A DNA stretch of 30,909 bases, taken from DAOMOP01 sp035444405. GTDB lineage: Bacteria; Pseudomonadota; Gammaproteobacteria; Burkholderiales; Rhodocyclaceae. Below, one piece after another: positions 7,772 through 15,326 of this stretch. The notes beneath the pieces are model-generated. The model searched no databases. It was not told the origin of the DNA and worked only from the letters and a program-made list of their open reading frames with translations. Both the position numbers and the translations under genes were made by a program. The stretch is taken from positions 1-30,909 of the forward strand of contig DAOMOP010000026.1 in NCBI GenBank assembly GCA_035444405.1. The letters run 5' to 3'. How positions within the stretch are numbered: position 1 is the first letter of the stretch; each line of letters opens with the position of its first letter.

Positions 7772-8164
7772 ATGGAACAGCCGACACCGACGCAGATCGC
7801 ACATCTCGGGAAGCTCCTGCGCGAGCGCCGTACAGAGTTGCTGGCCGAGATCAGCGAAGTGCTCACCCGTATGGACGAGCATCCCTACGCGGATCTGGCC
7901 GGGGTCCCCGATCCGGGTGATGAAGCCTTGGCCGACCTGCTGATCGACGTCGATAACGCAATGGTGCATCGGGACATCGGGGAGATTCGCGAAATCGACG
8001 CCGCCTTGCAGCGCATCGCCGATGGCCGCTACGGGCAGTGCATCGACTGCGGCAACCCGATCGACCACGAGCGCCTTCTCGCCGTACCGACCGCGCTGCG
8101 CTGCTTCCCGTGCCAGGACCGGCACGAGCGCACTCACGTGCACGACGAGACGCCGAGTCTTTGA
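7772..8164 (+). CDS. DksA/TraR-family C4 zinc-finger protein
   Basis: 130 residues from the ATG at 7772, which has ACGGAG seven bases upstream. A helical N-terminal half (coiled-coil-like, ~8-85) precedes the zinc finger CIDCG...CFPC with ligands C90, C93, C111 and C114, and the conserved ALQRIADGRYGQC lead-in. This is the layout of DksA-type factors that enter the RNA polymerase secondary channel and modulate initiation with ppGpp. It is somewhat shorter than E. coli DksA (151 residues), and an acidic pair equivalent to the DksA coiled-coil tip is not obvious, though a GVPDPGDEALADL loop lies in the middle. It is probably a DksA-like accessory regulator rather than the housekeeping DksA. It converges on the M48 protease gene with 72 bp between. 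Confidence 0.9.
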   Translation: MEQPTPTQIAHLGKLLRERRTELLAEISEVLTRMDEHPYADLAGVPDPGDEALADLLIDVDNAMVHRDIGEIREIDAALQRIADGRYGQCIDCGNPIDHERLLAVPTALRCFPCQDRHERTHVHDETPSL

Positions 8165-8236
8165 AGCCGGGACCGCGTTGTCGCACCGCCGCCACGCAGC
8201 CTCGTCATGACCCTGCAGGCGACCGCGTGGAGCCGG

Positions 8237-9208
8237 TCAGTACCACAGGCCGCTGATTCGCCAGCGCGGACGCCGCATGATCCGTCCGTCCTCGGGCAGT
8301 TCCGCCCACGACGTCGGCCCCGCATCGATGGTCCACGAGCCCTCGTCCGTCGGCTGTTGCAGGGCCATCAAGCGCGCGACGCGCTCCTCGGTCGGCGGAT
8401 GGGTGCGCAGCAGCGACGGATCCGGAACACTGCGCCCCGGCAGGAACACGCGCTCGAGCCAGCGCCCCTGAACGCGCTCGATCTTGACCAGAGCCCGTGC
8501 CAACCCCTCGGGGTCGCCGGTCAGACGGGCGGCATTGAGGTCGGCATGGTACTCGCGCGTGCGCGACAGGCCCAGTTGCGCCAGCGCACTCAAGGTCGGC
8601 GCGAAGATCAGCGCCAGGATCGCGAACCAGTTGACCGCCACGTCGGACACCAGCATCAGCGGCAGGTTGACCACCAGCAGCAACTGGCCGAACAGCGACA
8701 ACAGGCTGGTCAGGCGGCTGAACATGTCCGCGAGGCCCATCACCGACATGTCGTTGGCGCCGATGTGACTGATCTCGTGCGCCAGCACGCCGATCTGCTC
8801 GCGACGATCGAGCACGCGCAGCAGCCCGTCGGTGACCGCCACCGCAGCGCCGGCGCGTCGCCCGACGGCAAAGGCATTCACGATGCCGCTGGGCACGTAG
8901 TAGACAGTCGGAACGGCCGGCAAGCCGGCCCGGCGTGCGAGCTCGCGAACGACCGCGTACATCGCCGGCGCCTGGGCCGGCGAGAGCGGCCTGGCGCCGT
9001 ACAGGCGCATCACCAGGCGCGGCGTGACGGCCGGGCTCAGCACGACGGTGACGAACCCGAACAGCAGCAGCATCAGCACGCCGTCGACGCCCCACAACAG
9101 CCAGCCGAGCAGCGCCAGCAGCCCGCCCAGCACGGCGAGCAGCAGAAAGGACTGCAGTCGATTCAGCCAGGCGTGCTGCAGCCAGATTTGCGTGTCGAGC
9201 CGGTTCAA
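8237..9208 (-). CDS. M48-family (HtpX-like) membrane zinc metalloprotease
   Basis: 323 residues from a TTG start at 9208 that has GGAG 11 bases upstream; an in-frame GTG at 9232 would add eight residues but has no such site. Two hydrophobic segments near the N-terminus (about 20-62) are followed by the zinc site HEISH (H144, E145, H148), two further hydrophobic segments, and the third ligand Glu in TREYHAD. It ends with the THPPTEERVARL segment that is typical of HtpX-type proteases. The family degrades misfolded or damaged inner-membrane proteins, with the active site facing the cytoplasm. The C-terminal ~40 residues after this motif are polar and not assigned. It is divergent from the histidine kinase gene, so the 130 bp between the two starts hold both promoters. 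Confidence 0.9.
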   Translation of the reverse strand: MNRLDTQIWLQHAWLNRLQSFLLLAVLGGLLALLGWLLWGVDGVLMLLLFGFVTVVLSPAVTPRLVMRLYGARPLSPAQAPAMYAVVRELARRAGLPAVPTVYYVPSGIVNAFAVGRRAGAAVAVTDGLLRVLDRREQIGVLAHEISHIGANDMSVMGLADMFSRLTSLLSLFGQLLLVVNLPLMLVSDVAVNWFAILALIFAPTLSALAQLGLSRTREYHADLNAARLTGDPEGLARALVKIERVQGRWLERVFLPGRSVPDPSLLRTHPPTEERVARLMALQQPTDEGSWTIDAGPTSWAELPEDGRIMRRPRWRISGLWY

Positions 9209-9275
9209 TTCACATTTTCTCCGATGATCCACCCGAGATGGGCAGAACAGGTTCGATTGCCCGCCGAATGGCGTA

Positions 9276-9301
9276 TTGACCGCCCGTACGGGCCCTTGAC
9301 A
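9276..9301. promoter_or_regulatory. palindrome flanked by TTGAC repeats in the divergent protease/kinase promoter region
   Basis: The 12-bp perfect palindrome GCCCGTACGGGC (9282-9293) lies between two direct TTGAC copies (9276-9280 and 9296-9300; the second reads TTGACA). It may be an operator or overlapping -35 elements. No convincing -10 could be paired with either TTGAC. Confidence 0.35.
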
Positions 9302-9338
9302 TGATTATTCAATGATATTCGACAAAGGCGGAGCTCCC

Positions 9339-10895
9339 ATGCTCCCTCCGCCCGCCTCCGGTGGCGTCGGCACCGCCGTCTGCATCCACCCGAGCACCAG
9401 TCTGCTGGTCGGTCTTTTTCTGCCTGCAGCGGCGGCGGTTGTCCAGTGGCTGCTGTGGTCCGCAATCGAGCCGTTCGTCTGGTTCATGTTCCTGCCCACG
9501 GTGTTCCTGTGCGCGCGTCTGGGCGGATACGTCGGCGGCCTGATCGGCACTGCCGTGTCCGCCCCGCTGGTCTGGTACGTGTTCCTCTCGCCGCCGTTCA
9601 GCTGGGCCGCGGACGCGCCTTCCGAGCTGCGGTCGGTCGCCCTGTTTGCGCTGCTCGGCTGTCTGATCAGCGAATACGAGGCGCGCGTCGAACGAAGCCG
9701 GCGTGAAACCGTCCGGGCCCTCGAAGACGCGCGCGAGGCGGCCGAGCGCGCGCTGCATCTGGAGGCGCAACACCGCCGTTCCAACGAGCAGGTGCGCGAG
9801 AACGAGACGGTGCTCAGGGAAGCCCAGCGGATCGCCCGCATCGGCCACTGGACCTGGGACTTTCGCGCCGATCGTCCGGTCTGGTCCGAGCAGATGTACC
9901 GATTGTTCGGGCGCGACCCGGCACGATCGCCTGCGAATTTCAAAGAGGTGCATCGATATTACACACCCGAGAGCTGGGAACGCATCTCGGCAGCTGTCGA
10001 CAAGGCGATCCGCGATGGCGTTCCGTACGAGCTCGATACCGAGATCGTCCGTGAAGACGGCACCCGTGCCTGGATGACCGATCGAGGCGAGCCGGTGTGG
10101 GGCGCCGACGGCAGCATCGTCGCGCTGCGCGGCATGCTGCAGGACATTACCGAACGCAAGCGCAGCGAAGCGCACCTGAACGCATTACGGGCCGAAATGG
10201 AGCAGATGCTGACGCTGCACGTGGCCAGCGAGACCGCTGCGGCGATCGCGCACGAGCTGAACCAGCCGCTCAACGCGATCGCCGCCTATACCGAGGCCGC
10301 CGAGCGCATGCTGCGCGCAGGCAACCCGAGACCCGAGCGGCTGCTGCACGCGCTCGAGAGCAGCTCCCGGCAGGCCCAGCGCGCCGGTGAAGTGATGCAC
10401 GAGCTGCTCGTCTTCCTGCGCAAGGGCGATTGCGCCTCCGAACCGGTCGATCTCGATGACGCGGTGCGACAGGCACTCGCCATCGTCGAAGCGAACAGGT
10501 TCGGTGGCTTTCAAACCACCGTCGAGCTCGCCCCCGGGCTGCGCCCGGTGCTCGCCAACCGCCTGCAGCTCGAAAAGGTGCTGGTCAACCTGGTGCGCAA
10601 CAGCATCGACGCAATGAGCGATGCCGGCATGGCGCCGGACCGGATGGCGATCCGTGTCAGCGGCGTTGCCGACGGCGAGCGGGCGCACCTGACCGTGCGC
10701 GACAACGGCCCCGGTCTGAGCGGCGAGGCCGCCCGTTGCGCCTTCCAGCCCTTTTTCACGACCAAGCCCAAGGGGACCGGACTGGGCCTGGTCATCAGTC
10801 GCTCGCTCATCGAGGCCCATGGGGGCCGGCTCTGGGTCGATCCGCCCGACGGGTCGGGCGCAATCTTCCACATCACCCTACCCTTCATGCCATGA
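9339..10895 (+). CDS. membrane-associated PAS sensor histidine kinase (FixL-like architecture)
   Basis: 518 residues from the ATG at 9339, chosen because GGCGGAG precedes it by five bases; an upstream in-frame ATG at 9312 has none. N-terminal hydrophobic helices (about residues 20-110) resemble the four-helix DUF4118/KdpD-type sensor. A coiled linker follows, then a PAS domain (~155-275, containing IGHWTWDF and ending LQDITERKRSEA). The HisKA box AAAIAHELNQPLNAIAAY carries phosphoacceptor H305. The HATPase domain shows the N box NLVRNSIDAM, G1 DNGPGL and FFTTKPKGTGLGL. The PAS has no evident haem-ligand histidine, so oxygen sensing should not be assumed. The stop overlaps the response-regulator start (ATGA), marking its partner. 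The signal is unknown. Confidence 0.93.
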   Translation: MLPPPASGGVGTAVCIHPSTSLLVGLFLPAAAAVVQWLLWSAIEPFVWFMFLPTVFLCARLGGYVGGLIGTAVSAPLVWYVFLSPPFSWAADAPSELRSVALFALLGCLISEYEARVERSRRETVRALEDAREAAERALHLEAQHRRSNEQVRENETVLREAQRIARIGHWTWDFRADRPVWSEQMYRLFGRDPARSPANFKEVHRYYTPESWERISAAVDKAIRDGVPYELDTEIVREDGTRAWMTDRGEPVWGADGSIVALRGMLQDITERKRSEAHLNALRAEMEQMLTLHVASETAAAIAHELNQPLNAIAAYTEAAERMLRAGNPRPERLLHALESSSRQAQRAGEVMHELLVFLRKGDCASEPVDLDDAVRQALAIVEANRFGGFQTTVELAPGLRPVLANRLQLEKVLVNLVRNSIDAMSDAGMAPDRMAIRVSGVADGERAHLTVRDNGPGLSGEAARCAFQPFFTTKPKGTGLGLVISRSLIEAHGGRLWVDPPDGSGAIFHITLPFMP

Positions 10896-11503
10896 CCGAG
10901 CCCACCGTCTTCATCGTCGACGACTCTGCCGCGATCCGTGACAGCCTGTTCCTGCTGCTCGAGACCGCCGGGCTGCCGGCCGCCGCCTACGCCTGTGCCG
11001 AGGATTTTCTCGCCGCCTTGCCTCCGGACGCGACCGGCTGCATCGTCCTCGACGTCAACCTGCCCGGCATGCACGGGCCGGACCTGCAGGCCGAGCTCGT
11101 CCGCCGCGGCGTGCGGCTGCCGACGATCTTTCTCACCGCCCACGGCGACATTCCGACCACGGTGCGCGCCATGAAGGCCGGTGCGGTCGACTTCCTGACC
11201 AAACCTGTCGATGGCGCGGTACTGCTCGCGCGCATCCGCGCCGCCCTCGCCGCTGCCCGCGAGGAGCACGAGGCGGAGACCGCCCGACAGGCGGCCGAGG
11301 CCCGCCTCGGCGCGCTGACCGAGCGCGAACAGCAAGTCCTGTCACTGGCCGTGGCCGGGCACAGCAACAAGGAAATCGCGCATCAGCTGGGCATCAGCTT
11401 TCGCACGGTCGAGGTGCACCGCGCGCACATCCTGCAAAAGACGGGGGCGACCTCGCTGGTCGAGCTTGCGCTGCTGCTCGGTGCGACCGGCTTTGGCAGA
11501 TGA
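10892..11503 (+). CDS. FixJ/NarL-type response regulator, partner of the upstream kinase
   Basis: 203 residues. The receiver domain has the acidic pair D10-D11, phosphoacceptor D54 (VLDVNLPGMHG), T82 and K104 (TKPVDG). After a short Ala/Glu-rich linker (~118-138) the LuxR-type HTH runs from LTEREQQVL through GHSNKEIAHQLGISFRTVEVHRAHILQKTGA (~142-186). The receiver pattern with GDIPTTVRAMKAGAVDFLTKP places it in the FixJ/TodT/NodW group. It overlaps the kinase stop by four bases, so it is produced in step with it. Direct targets are not shown; a palindrome 52 bp downstream, in front of the diguanylate cyclase gene, is one candidate site. Confidence 0.95.
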   Translation: MTEPTVFIVDDSAAIRDSLFLLLETAGLPAAAYACAEDFLAALPPDATGCIVLDVNLPGMHGPDLQAELVRRGVRLPTIFLTAHGDIPTTVRAMKAGAVDFLTKPVDGAVLLARIRAALAAAREEHEAETARQAAEARLGALTEREQQVLSLAVAGHSNKEIAHQLGISFRTVEVHRAHILQKTGATSLVELALLLGATGFGR

Positions 11504-11554
11504 GGGCTGCGGGCGCCGCCGCAGCAGATGGCGATGCGCCGCGCCGAATCCTGC

Positions 11555-11570
11555 TACGTGGTTCCACGTA
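11555..11570. promoter_or_regulatory. 16-bp palindrome upstream of the diguanylate cyclase gene
   Basis: TACGTGG-TT-CCACGTA, perfect 7-bp arms, in the 229-bp space between the response regulator and the GGDEF gene. Its compact dyad form suits a dimeric HTH regulator, possibly the adjacent FixJ-type protein; this is inference. The rest of this space shows no clear promoter. Confidence 0.4.
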
Positions 11571-11732
11571 CCACACAAATGGTAAGGGCGCGCGCGTATT
11601 TATCACGCAAGTCAAATCCTTTCTAATTCGGTAGGTTCGGACAGGACTGCGGCGAGGCAGATCGCAGGGGCTAAGACGCTCCGCGTCGATTGTGATCCCC
11701 GCGATGCCGCCGCAGGCCGCAGAGAATGGAGC

Positions 11733-13115
11733 ATGACGAACATGTTGCGTGACCAGCCGCTCACTCCGCCCGCCCAGCCTGCGTGCGTCCCGGCGATCCG
11801 CGAACGAGGGTGGCAGCGTGGCCGCCACCTGCGCCGCGCCACCGAGCTGCGCGACAGCGCTTATGCGCCGCATCCGGAACATCAGGCTCGTCGGCGCGCA
11901 GCCGGACCGATCGACAGCCTGATGCTGATCCTCGACAGGTGCGGACGGATCCGCTCGTGCAGTCCCGCCACGGCGCAACTCTTCAAACGCCGGCCGGCCG
12001 AGCTGCTGGAGGCCGGCGTGCGCACGCTGATCCCCGATTTGCCGATCCGCGAAAACACACCGGGCTACAATCTCTCCTACACCGTGTTCTCCTATCCCAC
12101 CGGCGGCTGGCAGCGCTTCGAAGGGCGTGATGCGGTGGGGCGGAGGTTCCCGATCGACGTGTCGATCGATACGCTGTCCCTGGAAGGCAAACGCGGCTTC
12201 ATCGTGTCGATGCGCGTGCCTGCGAGCAAGCAGGAGCTCGAGATCGACATGCAGCGGCTCATCACCGCAGCGAACGCCAGTGCCGATGCGATGCTGATCA
12301 CGGATCTGGACGGCCGGATCACGTATGCGAATCCTGCCTTCGAAGCACTGACGAGCTTCAGCTGCGCCGAGGCGGTCGGCCGCACGCCCCGCATCCTGAA
12401 ATCGGGGGTCCAGGGTCCGCATTTCTACATGCGCATGTGGTCGGCCCTGCGGGCCGGCGACGAATTCCAGGCGCTCGTGGTCAACCGGCGCAAGAACGGC
12501 GAAACGTTTCACGCCGACGAAAGCATACGGCCCTTCGTCGACCGCGACGGCAACATCACGCATTATGTCGCCACCTTGCGCGACGTCAGCCTGCGCGTCA
12601 GACTGCACGAGCGACTCGACTACCTCGCCAACCACGACACGCTGACGGGGCTGCCCAACCGCAATCTCTTCGAGGACCGGCTGCAGCACGAGTTCGCGCG
12701 CTGCTCGCGTGCCAACGGCAGCTTCACACTGCTGTTCCTCGACGTCGACGAGTTCAAGGCCATCAACGACCGCTACGGCCACGCCGCCGGCGACGAGCTG
12801 CTGCGCACCATCGGCACCCGCCTCAAGCAGTGCGTGCGCGACAGCGACACCGTCGCGCGGCTGGGCGGCGACGAGTTCGTGCTGATCCTGGTCGGCATGA
12901 CCGACCGCGCGAGCCTCGACGCCGTACTGAACAAGATCCGCGCCGTCGGCCAGTCGGTATCCCTCGGCGACACGCAGATTTCGGTGTCGATCAGCACGGG
13001 CGTGGCGACCTTTCCGGATGCAGGCCGCGACGGGGAGAGCCTGCTCGCGGCGGCCGACCGCGCGATGTACCGCGCAAAACGCGCCGCGCGCGGCGTTGGT
13101 GCGCCGATGTGCTGA
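11733..13115 (+). CDS. PAS-PAS-GGDEF diguanylate cyclase
   Basis: 460 residues. A basic, Pro-rich N-terminus (~1-58) without membrane segment or signal peptide is followed by a PAS domain (~60-160), a second PAS (~175-290, with ITDLDGRITYANPAFEALT and a PAC-like end) and a GGDEF domain (~295-455). The catalytic signature is intact: RLGGDEF (378-382 for GGDEF), metal-binding D337 in FLDVDEFK, and the inhibitory I-site RxxD as RDSD at 369-372, five residues before GGDEF. It should therefore be an active, product-inhibited c-di-GMP synthase. There is no EAL domain. A second ATG at 11742 has GGAG ten bases upstream and may be the real start, shortening it by three residues. An intrinsic terminator follows. 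Control of pilus or biofilm traits is plausible but not shown. Confidence 0.94.
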   Translation: MTNMLRDQPLTPPAQPACVPAIRERGWQRGRHLRRATELRDSAYAPHPEHQARRRAAGPIDSLMLILDRCGRIRSCSPATAQLFKRRPAELLEAGVRTLIPDLPIRENTPGYNLSYTVFSYPTGGWQRFEGRDAVGRRFPIDVSIDTLSLEGKRGFIVSMRVPASKQELEIDMQRLITAANASADAMLITDLDGRITYANPAFEALTSFSCAEAVGRTPRILKSGVQGPHFYMRMWSALRAGDEFQALVVNRRKNGETFHADESIRPFVDRDGNITHYVATLRDVSLRVRLHERLDYLANHDTLTGLPNRNLFEDRLQHEFARCSRANGSFTLLFLDVDEFKAINDRYGHAAGDELLRTIGTRLKQCVRDSDTVARLGGDEFVLILVGMTDRASLDAVLNKIRAVGQSVSLGDTQISVSISTGVATFPDAGRDGESLLAAADRAMYRAKRAARGVGAPMC

Positions 13116-13162
13116 AGCGGAATCTCCCCCTTGCGCTGCCGTAGGCGGGTGGCGTTTTCTGT

Positions 13163-13205
13163 GGTTCATCGCGCCCTGCCCGGACGGGCGCGATGAACCC
13201 TTTTT
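13163..13205 (+). terminator. rho-independent terminator after the diguanylate cyclase gene
   Basis: Perfect 14-bp stem (GGTTCATCGCGCCC at 13163-13176 pairing with 13186-13199), 9-base loop, then C and five T. The T-run is only on the plus-strand side, so it serves the GGDEF gene; the converging carboxypeptidase gene ends just beyond. Confidence 0.93.
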
Positions 13206-13231
13206 CTTGCGCGGCCGACCTGTAGAGCGCC

Positions 13232-14356
13232 CTACCCCTCGAGATGCATGCGGATCGCGCCGAGCATTGCCGCGCCAAGGCGCTTGCTGCGCGCCCCGTT
13301 CCAGCCGGTGTGGCCGTCGGGAAGATTCGCGTTGTCCTTGAACGGCATCTCTAGCGTCAGCGCGAGACAGCCGAAGCGGTGGGCGATCTGCTTGCTCGCG
13401 AGCTTCAGCACGTCTTCGCGGAAGCGGCCCTTCTCGTAGCCGTGATCGGTCTGGAAATCCGGGCTCGCCGCGGCGAGCGCCGCGACGAAGGCCGCCTGCT
13501 GCGCGGCCACGCTTTCGGGCACGCCCGGCACGTCGTCGGTGGTCGCGAGGAACACGTAGGGCAGCACCTCGTCGCCATGGACGTCGAGGAAGAGCTCGCA
13601 GCCGCTTGCGTCCATCGCCTCGCGCACCAGAAACACCTCGGGGCTCGACGCCGCATCGGGGTCGGCCCATTCGCGGTTGAGGTTGCGCCCGGCCGCATTG
13701 GTGCGCAGATTGCCGAGCACCGCACCGTCCGGGTTCATGTTCGGGACGATGTACACGACCGCATGTTCGCGCACGCGCCTCGCCACCGGATCGGCCGCGT
13801 CGAGCAGACGCTCGAGCAGTCCCTCGACGAACCACTCGGCCATCGTCTCGCCCGGATGCTGGCGCGCGATGATCCACACCGGCTTGCGGTTCGGCGTCGG
13901 GCGGCCGACGACGATGCGGTCGAGGTCGCGCGCCTGCACGGTGAAGCCGAGGCTGTCGACCTGCGCGAACGGCGACATCTCGACCCAGCCCAGCATGTCG
14001 AGATGGCGTTCGTGCGAATACGGCTCGAAGTACGCGTAATAGATGCTGTTGCGCTCGGGCGTGTGCTCGACGACGAGCTCGCCGTCCTCGTAGCGCGTGG
14101 TGGCGATGCGGAACCAGCTGCGCCGGTCGTAGGACGCCACGCAGCGGTAACCCGCCCAGCCATCGGCGTAGGTGGCCTCGCCGGCGTTCTCGAACACCAG
14201 CCGGATGCGCTTGCCCGCAGCGTTGTGCAGGCGAAAGTGGAACCACTGGCGGATGCCGGCGGCGTTGTCGTCGCGCAGGCGCAGCCGGATGTTCTGCGCA
14301 TCGTCGAGCGAGACGACCTCGATGCTGCCGGAGTCGAAATTGTGGCTGATCTTCAT
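13232..14356 (-). CDS. M14-family zinc carboxypeptidase, cytosolic carboxypeptidase (CCP/Nna1)-like
   Basis: 374 residues. An N-terminal beta-rich domain of about 130 residues (FHFRLHNAAGKRIRLVFENA, then GYRCVASYDRRSWFR) is the CCP-type N-domain. The peptidase domain has the zinc ligands H167 and E170 in RQHPGETM and H260 in LDVHGDE. The substrate-binding NLNREW follows NMNPDGAVLGN, and the catalytic Glu is E336 in LTLEMPFKD. This is a full active-site set. There is no signal peptide, so it is cytoplasmic. Eukaryotic relatives trim glutamates from tubulin tails; bacterial ones are little characterised and the substrate here is unknown. Start at 14356 is chosen because the N-domain begins there; GGAAAA upstream is a weak ribosome site. 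It lies about 115 bp downstream of yaaA on the same strand. Confidence 0.88.
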   Translation of the reverse strand: MKISHNFDSGSIEVVSLDDAQNIRLRLRDDNAAGIRQWFHFRLHNAAGKRIRLVFENAGEATYADGWAGYRCVASYDRRSWFRIATTRYEDGELVVEHTPERNSIYYAYFEPYSHERHLDMLGWVEMSPFAQVDSLGFTVQARDLDRIVVGRPTPNRKPVWIIARQHPGETMAEWFVEGLLERLLDAADPVARRVREHAVVYIVPNMNPDGAVLGNLRTNAAGRNLNREWADPDAASSPEVFLVREAMDASGCELFLDVHGDEVLPYVFLATTDDVPGVPESVAAQQAAFVAALAAASPDFQTDHGYEKGRFREDVLKLASKQIAHRFGCLALTLEMPFKDNANLPDGHTGWNGARSKRLGAAMLGAIRMHLEG

Positions 14357-14471
14357 GGATTTTCCGGGTTCCCGTGGATGATGTGGGGCGCTCCGGCCGG
14401 CGGCGCCCCCTGCCCGATCGGCCGCCGGCCGCGCGACCCGGGCAATGGCCGCGCCGGCGCCGGCGGTCGGC

Positions 14472-15260
14472 TCACTGCTCGAGGCGGCGTCGGAACACCA
14501 GCCGATCGTCGCTGGAAGCTTCGGGGACGAAGGCGTAACCGTCGGCATCGAAGCGCTTGAGCCCGTCGACATCGTCGACGCGGTTGCGGATCGCGTGACG
14601 GCACAGCAGGCCGCGTGCGCGCTTGGCGTAGAAGCTGATGATCTTGTAGCGCCCGCTCTTCCAGTCTTCGAACACCGGCGTGACCACCCGACCGTGCAGC
14701 GCGCTGCCCTTGACCGACTTGAAATACTCGTCCGATGCGGCATTGACGAGCACCGCCTCGCGGCCGGCGTCGCGCTCGGCGACGAGCAGGCGGTCGAGCG
14801 CGCGCGTGAGCTTGTCGCCCCAGAAGGCATAGAGGTTGCGGCCTTGCGGATTGACGAGGCGGCTGCCCATCTCGAGCCGGTAGGGTTGCATCAGATCAAG
14901 CGGCCGCAGCACGCCGTACAGGCCGGACAGGATGCGCAAATGCTGCTGCGCCCAGGCCAGGTCGTCCTCGGAGAGGCTGCGCGCGTCCAGCCCGTCATAG
15001 ACGTCGCCGTCGAAGGCGAGCACCGCCTGTTTCGCGTTGTCCGGCGTGAACGGCCGTGACCAGGTCTCGTAGCGGGCGACGTTCAGCGTCGCGAGCTGAT
15101 CGGAGAGGTCCATCAGCTTCGCCACCTCGGCCGGCGAGAGCCGGCGGAGAATGCCGACGAGCGCTTCGGCATCGTCGAGAAAGTCGGGCTGCGTATGGGC
15201 GGCGGTGGTTGGCGGGGTCTCGAAATCGAGCGCCTTGGCCGGGGAAATCACGAAGATCAT
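14472..15260 (-). CDS. yaaA: peroxide stress protein YaaA (DUF328)
   Basis: 262 residues beginning MIFVISPAKALDFE, the family's hallmark start. A GTG-initiated extension to 15302 adds 14 residues without family similarity and is rejected. Conserved blocks include LSDQLATLNVARY, LSGLYGVLRPLDLMQPYRLEMG, NAASDEYFKSV and the C-terminal FYAKRARGLLCRHAI. In E. coli YaaA is induced by OxyR and lowers intracellular iron to limit Fenton damage. Length matches the E. coli protein (258). The ribosome site before this start is weak. It is 66 bp downstream of the UbiB-like gene on the same strand; no OxyR site was recognised. Confidence 0.93.
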   Translation of the reverse strand: MIFVISPAKALDFETPPTTAAHTQPDFLDDAEALVGILRRLSPAEVAKLMDLSDQLATLNVARYETWSRPFTPDNAKQAVLAFDGDVYDGLDARSLSEDDLAWAQQHLRILSGLYGVLRPLDLMQPYRLEMGSRLVNPQGRNLYAFWGDKLTRALDRLLVAERDAGREAVLVNAASDEYFKSVKGSALHGRVVTPVFEDWKSGRYKIISFYAKRARGLLCRHAIRNRVDDVDGLKRFDADGYAFVPEASSDDRLVFRRRLEQ

Positions 15261-15326
15261 GGGCGGGATCGGGCAGGTGTCGACATCGGCATATGGTAGC
15301 AAATTGCGCCCGACGAGCCTGCCGCC

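Noticed and set aside
11506..11525. Hairpin GCTGCGG/CCGCAGC after the response regulator gene
   Set aside because: No T-run follows, so it is not a convincing intrinsic terminator.
11394..14246. Long minus-strand open frame across the GGDEF gene and the carboxypeptidase
   Set aside because: It is antisense to the GGDEF gene and out of frame with the carboxypeptidase, and it passes through the terminator hairpin; no domain is recognisable.
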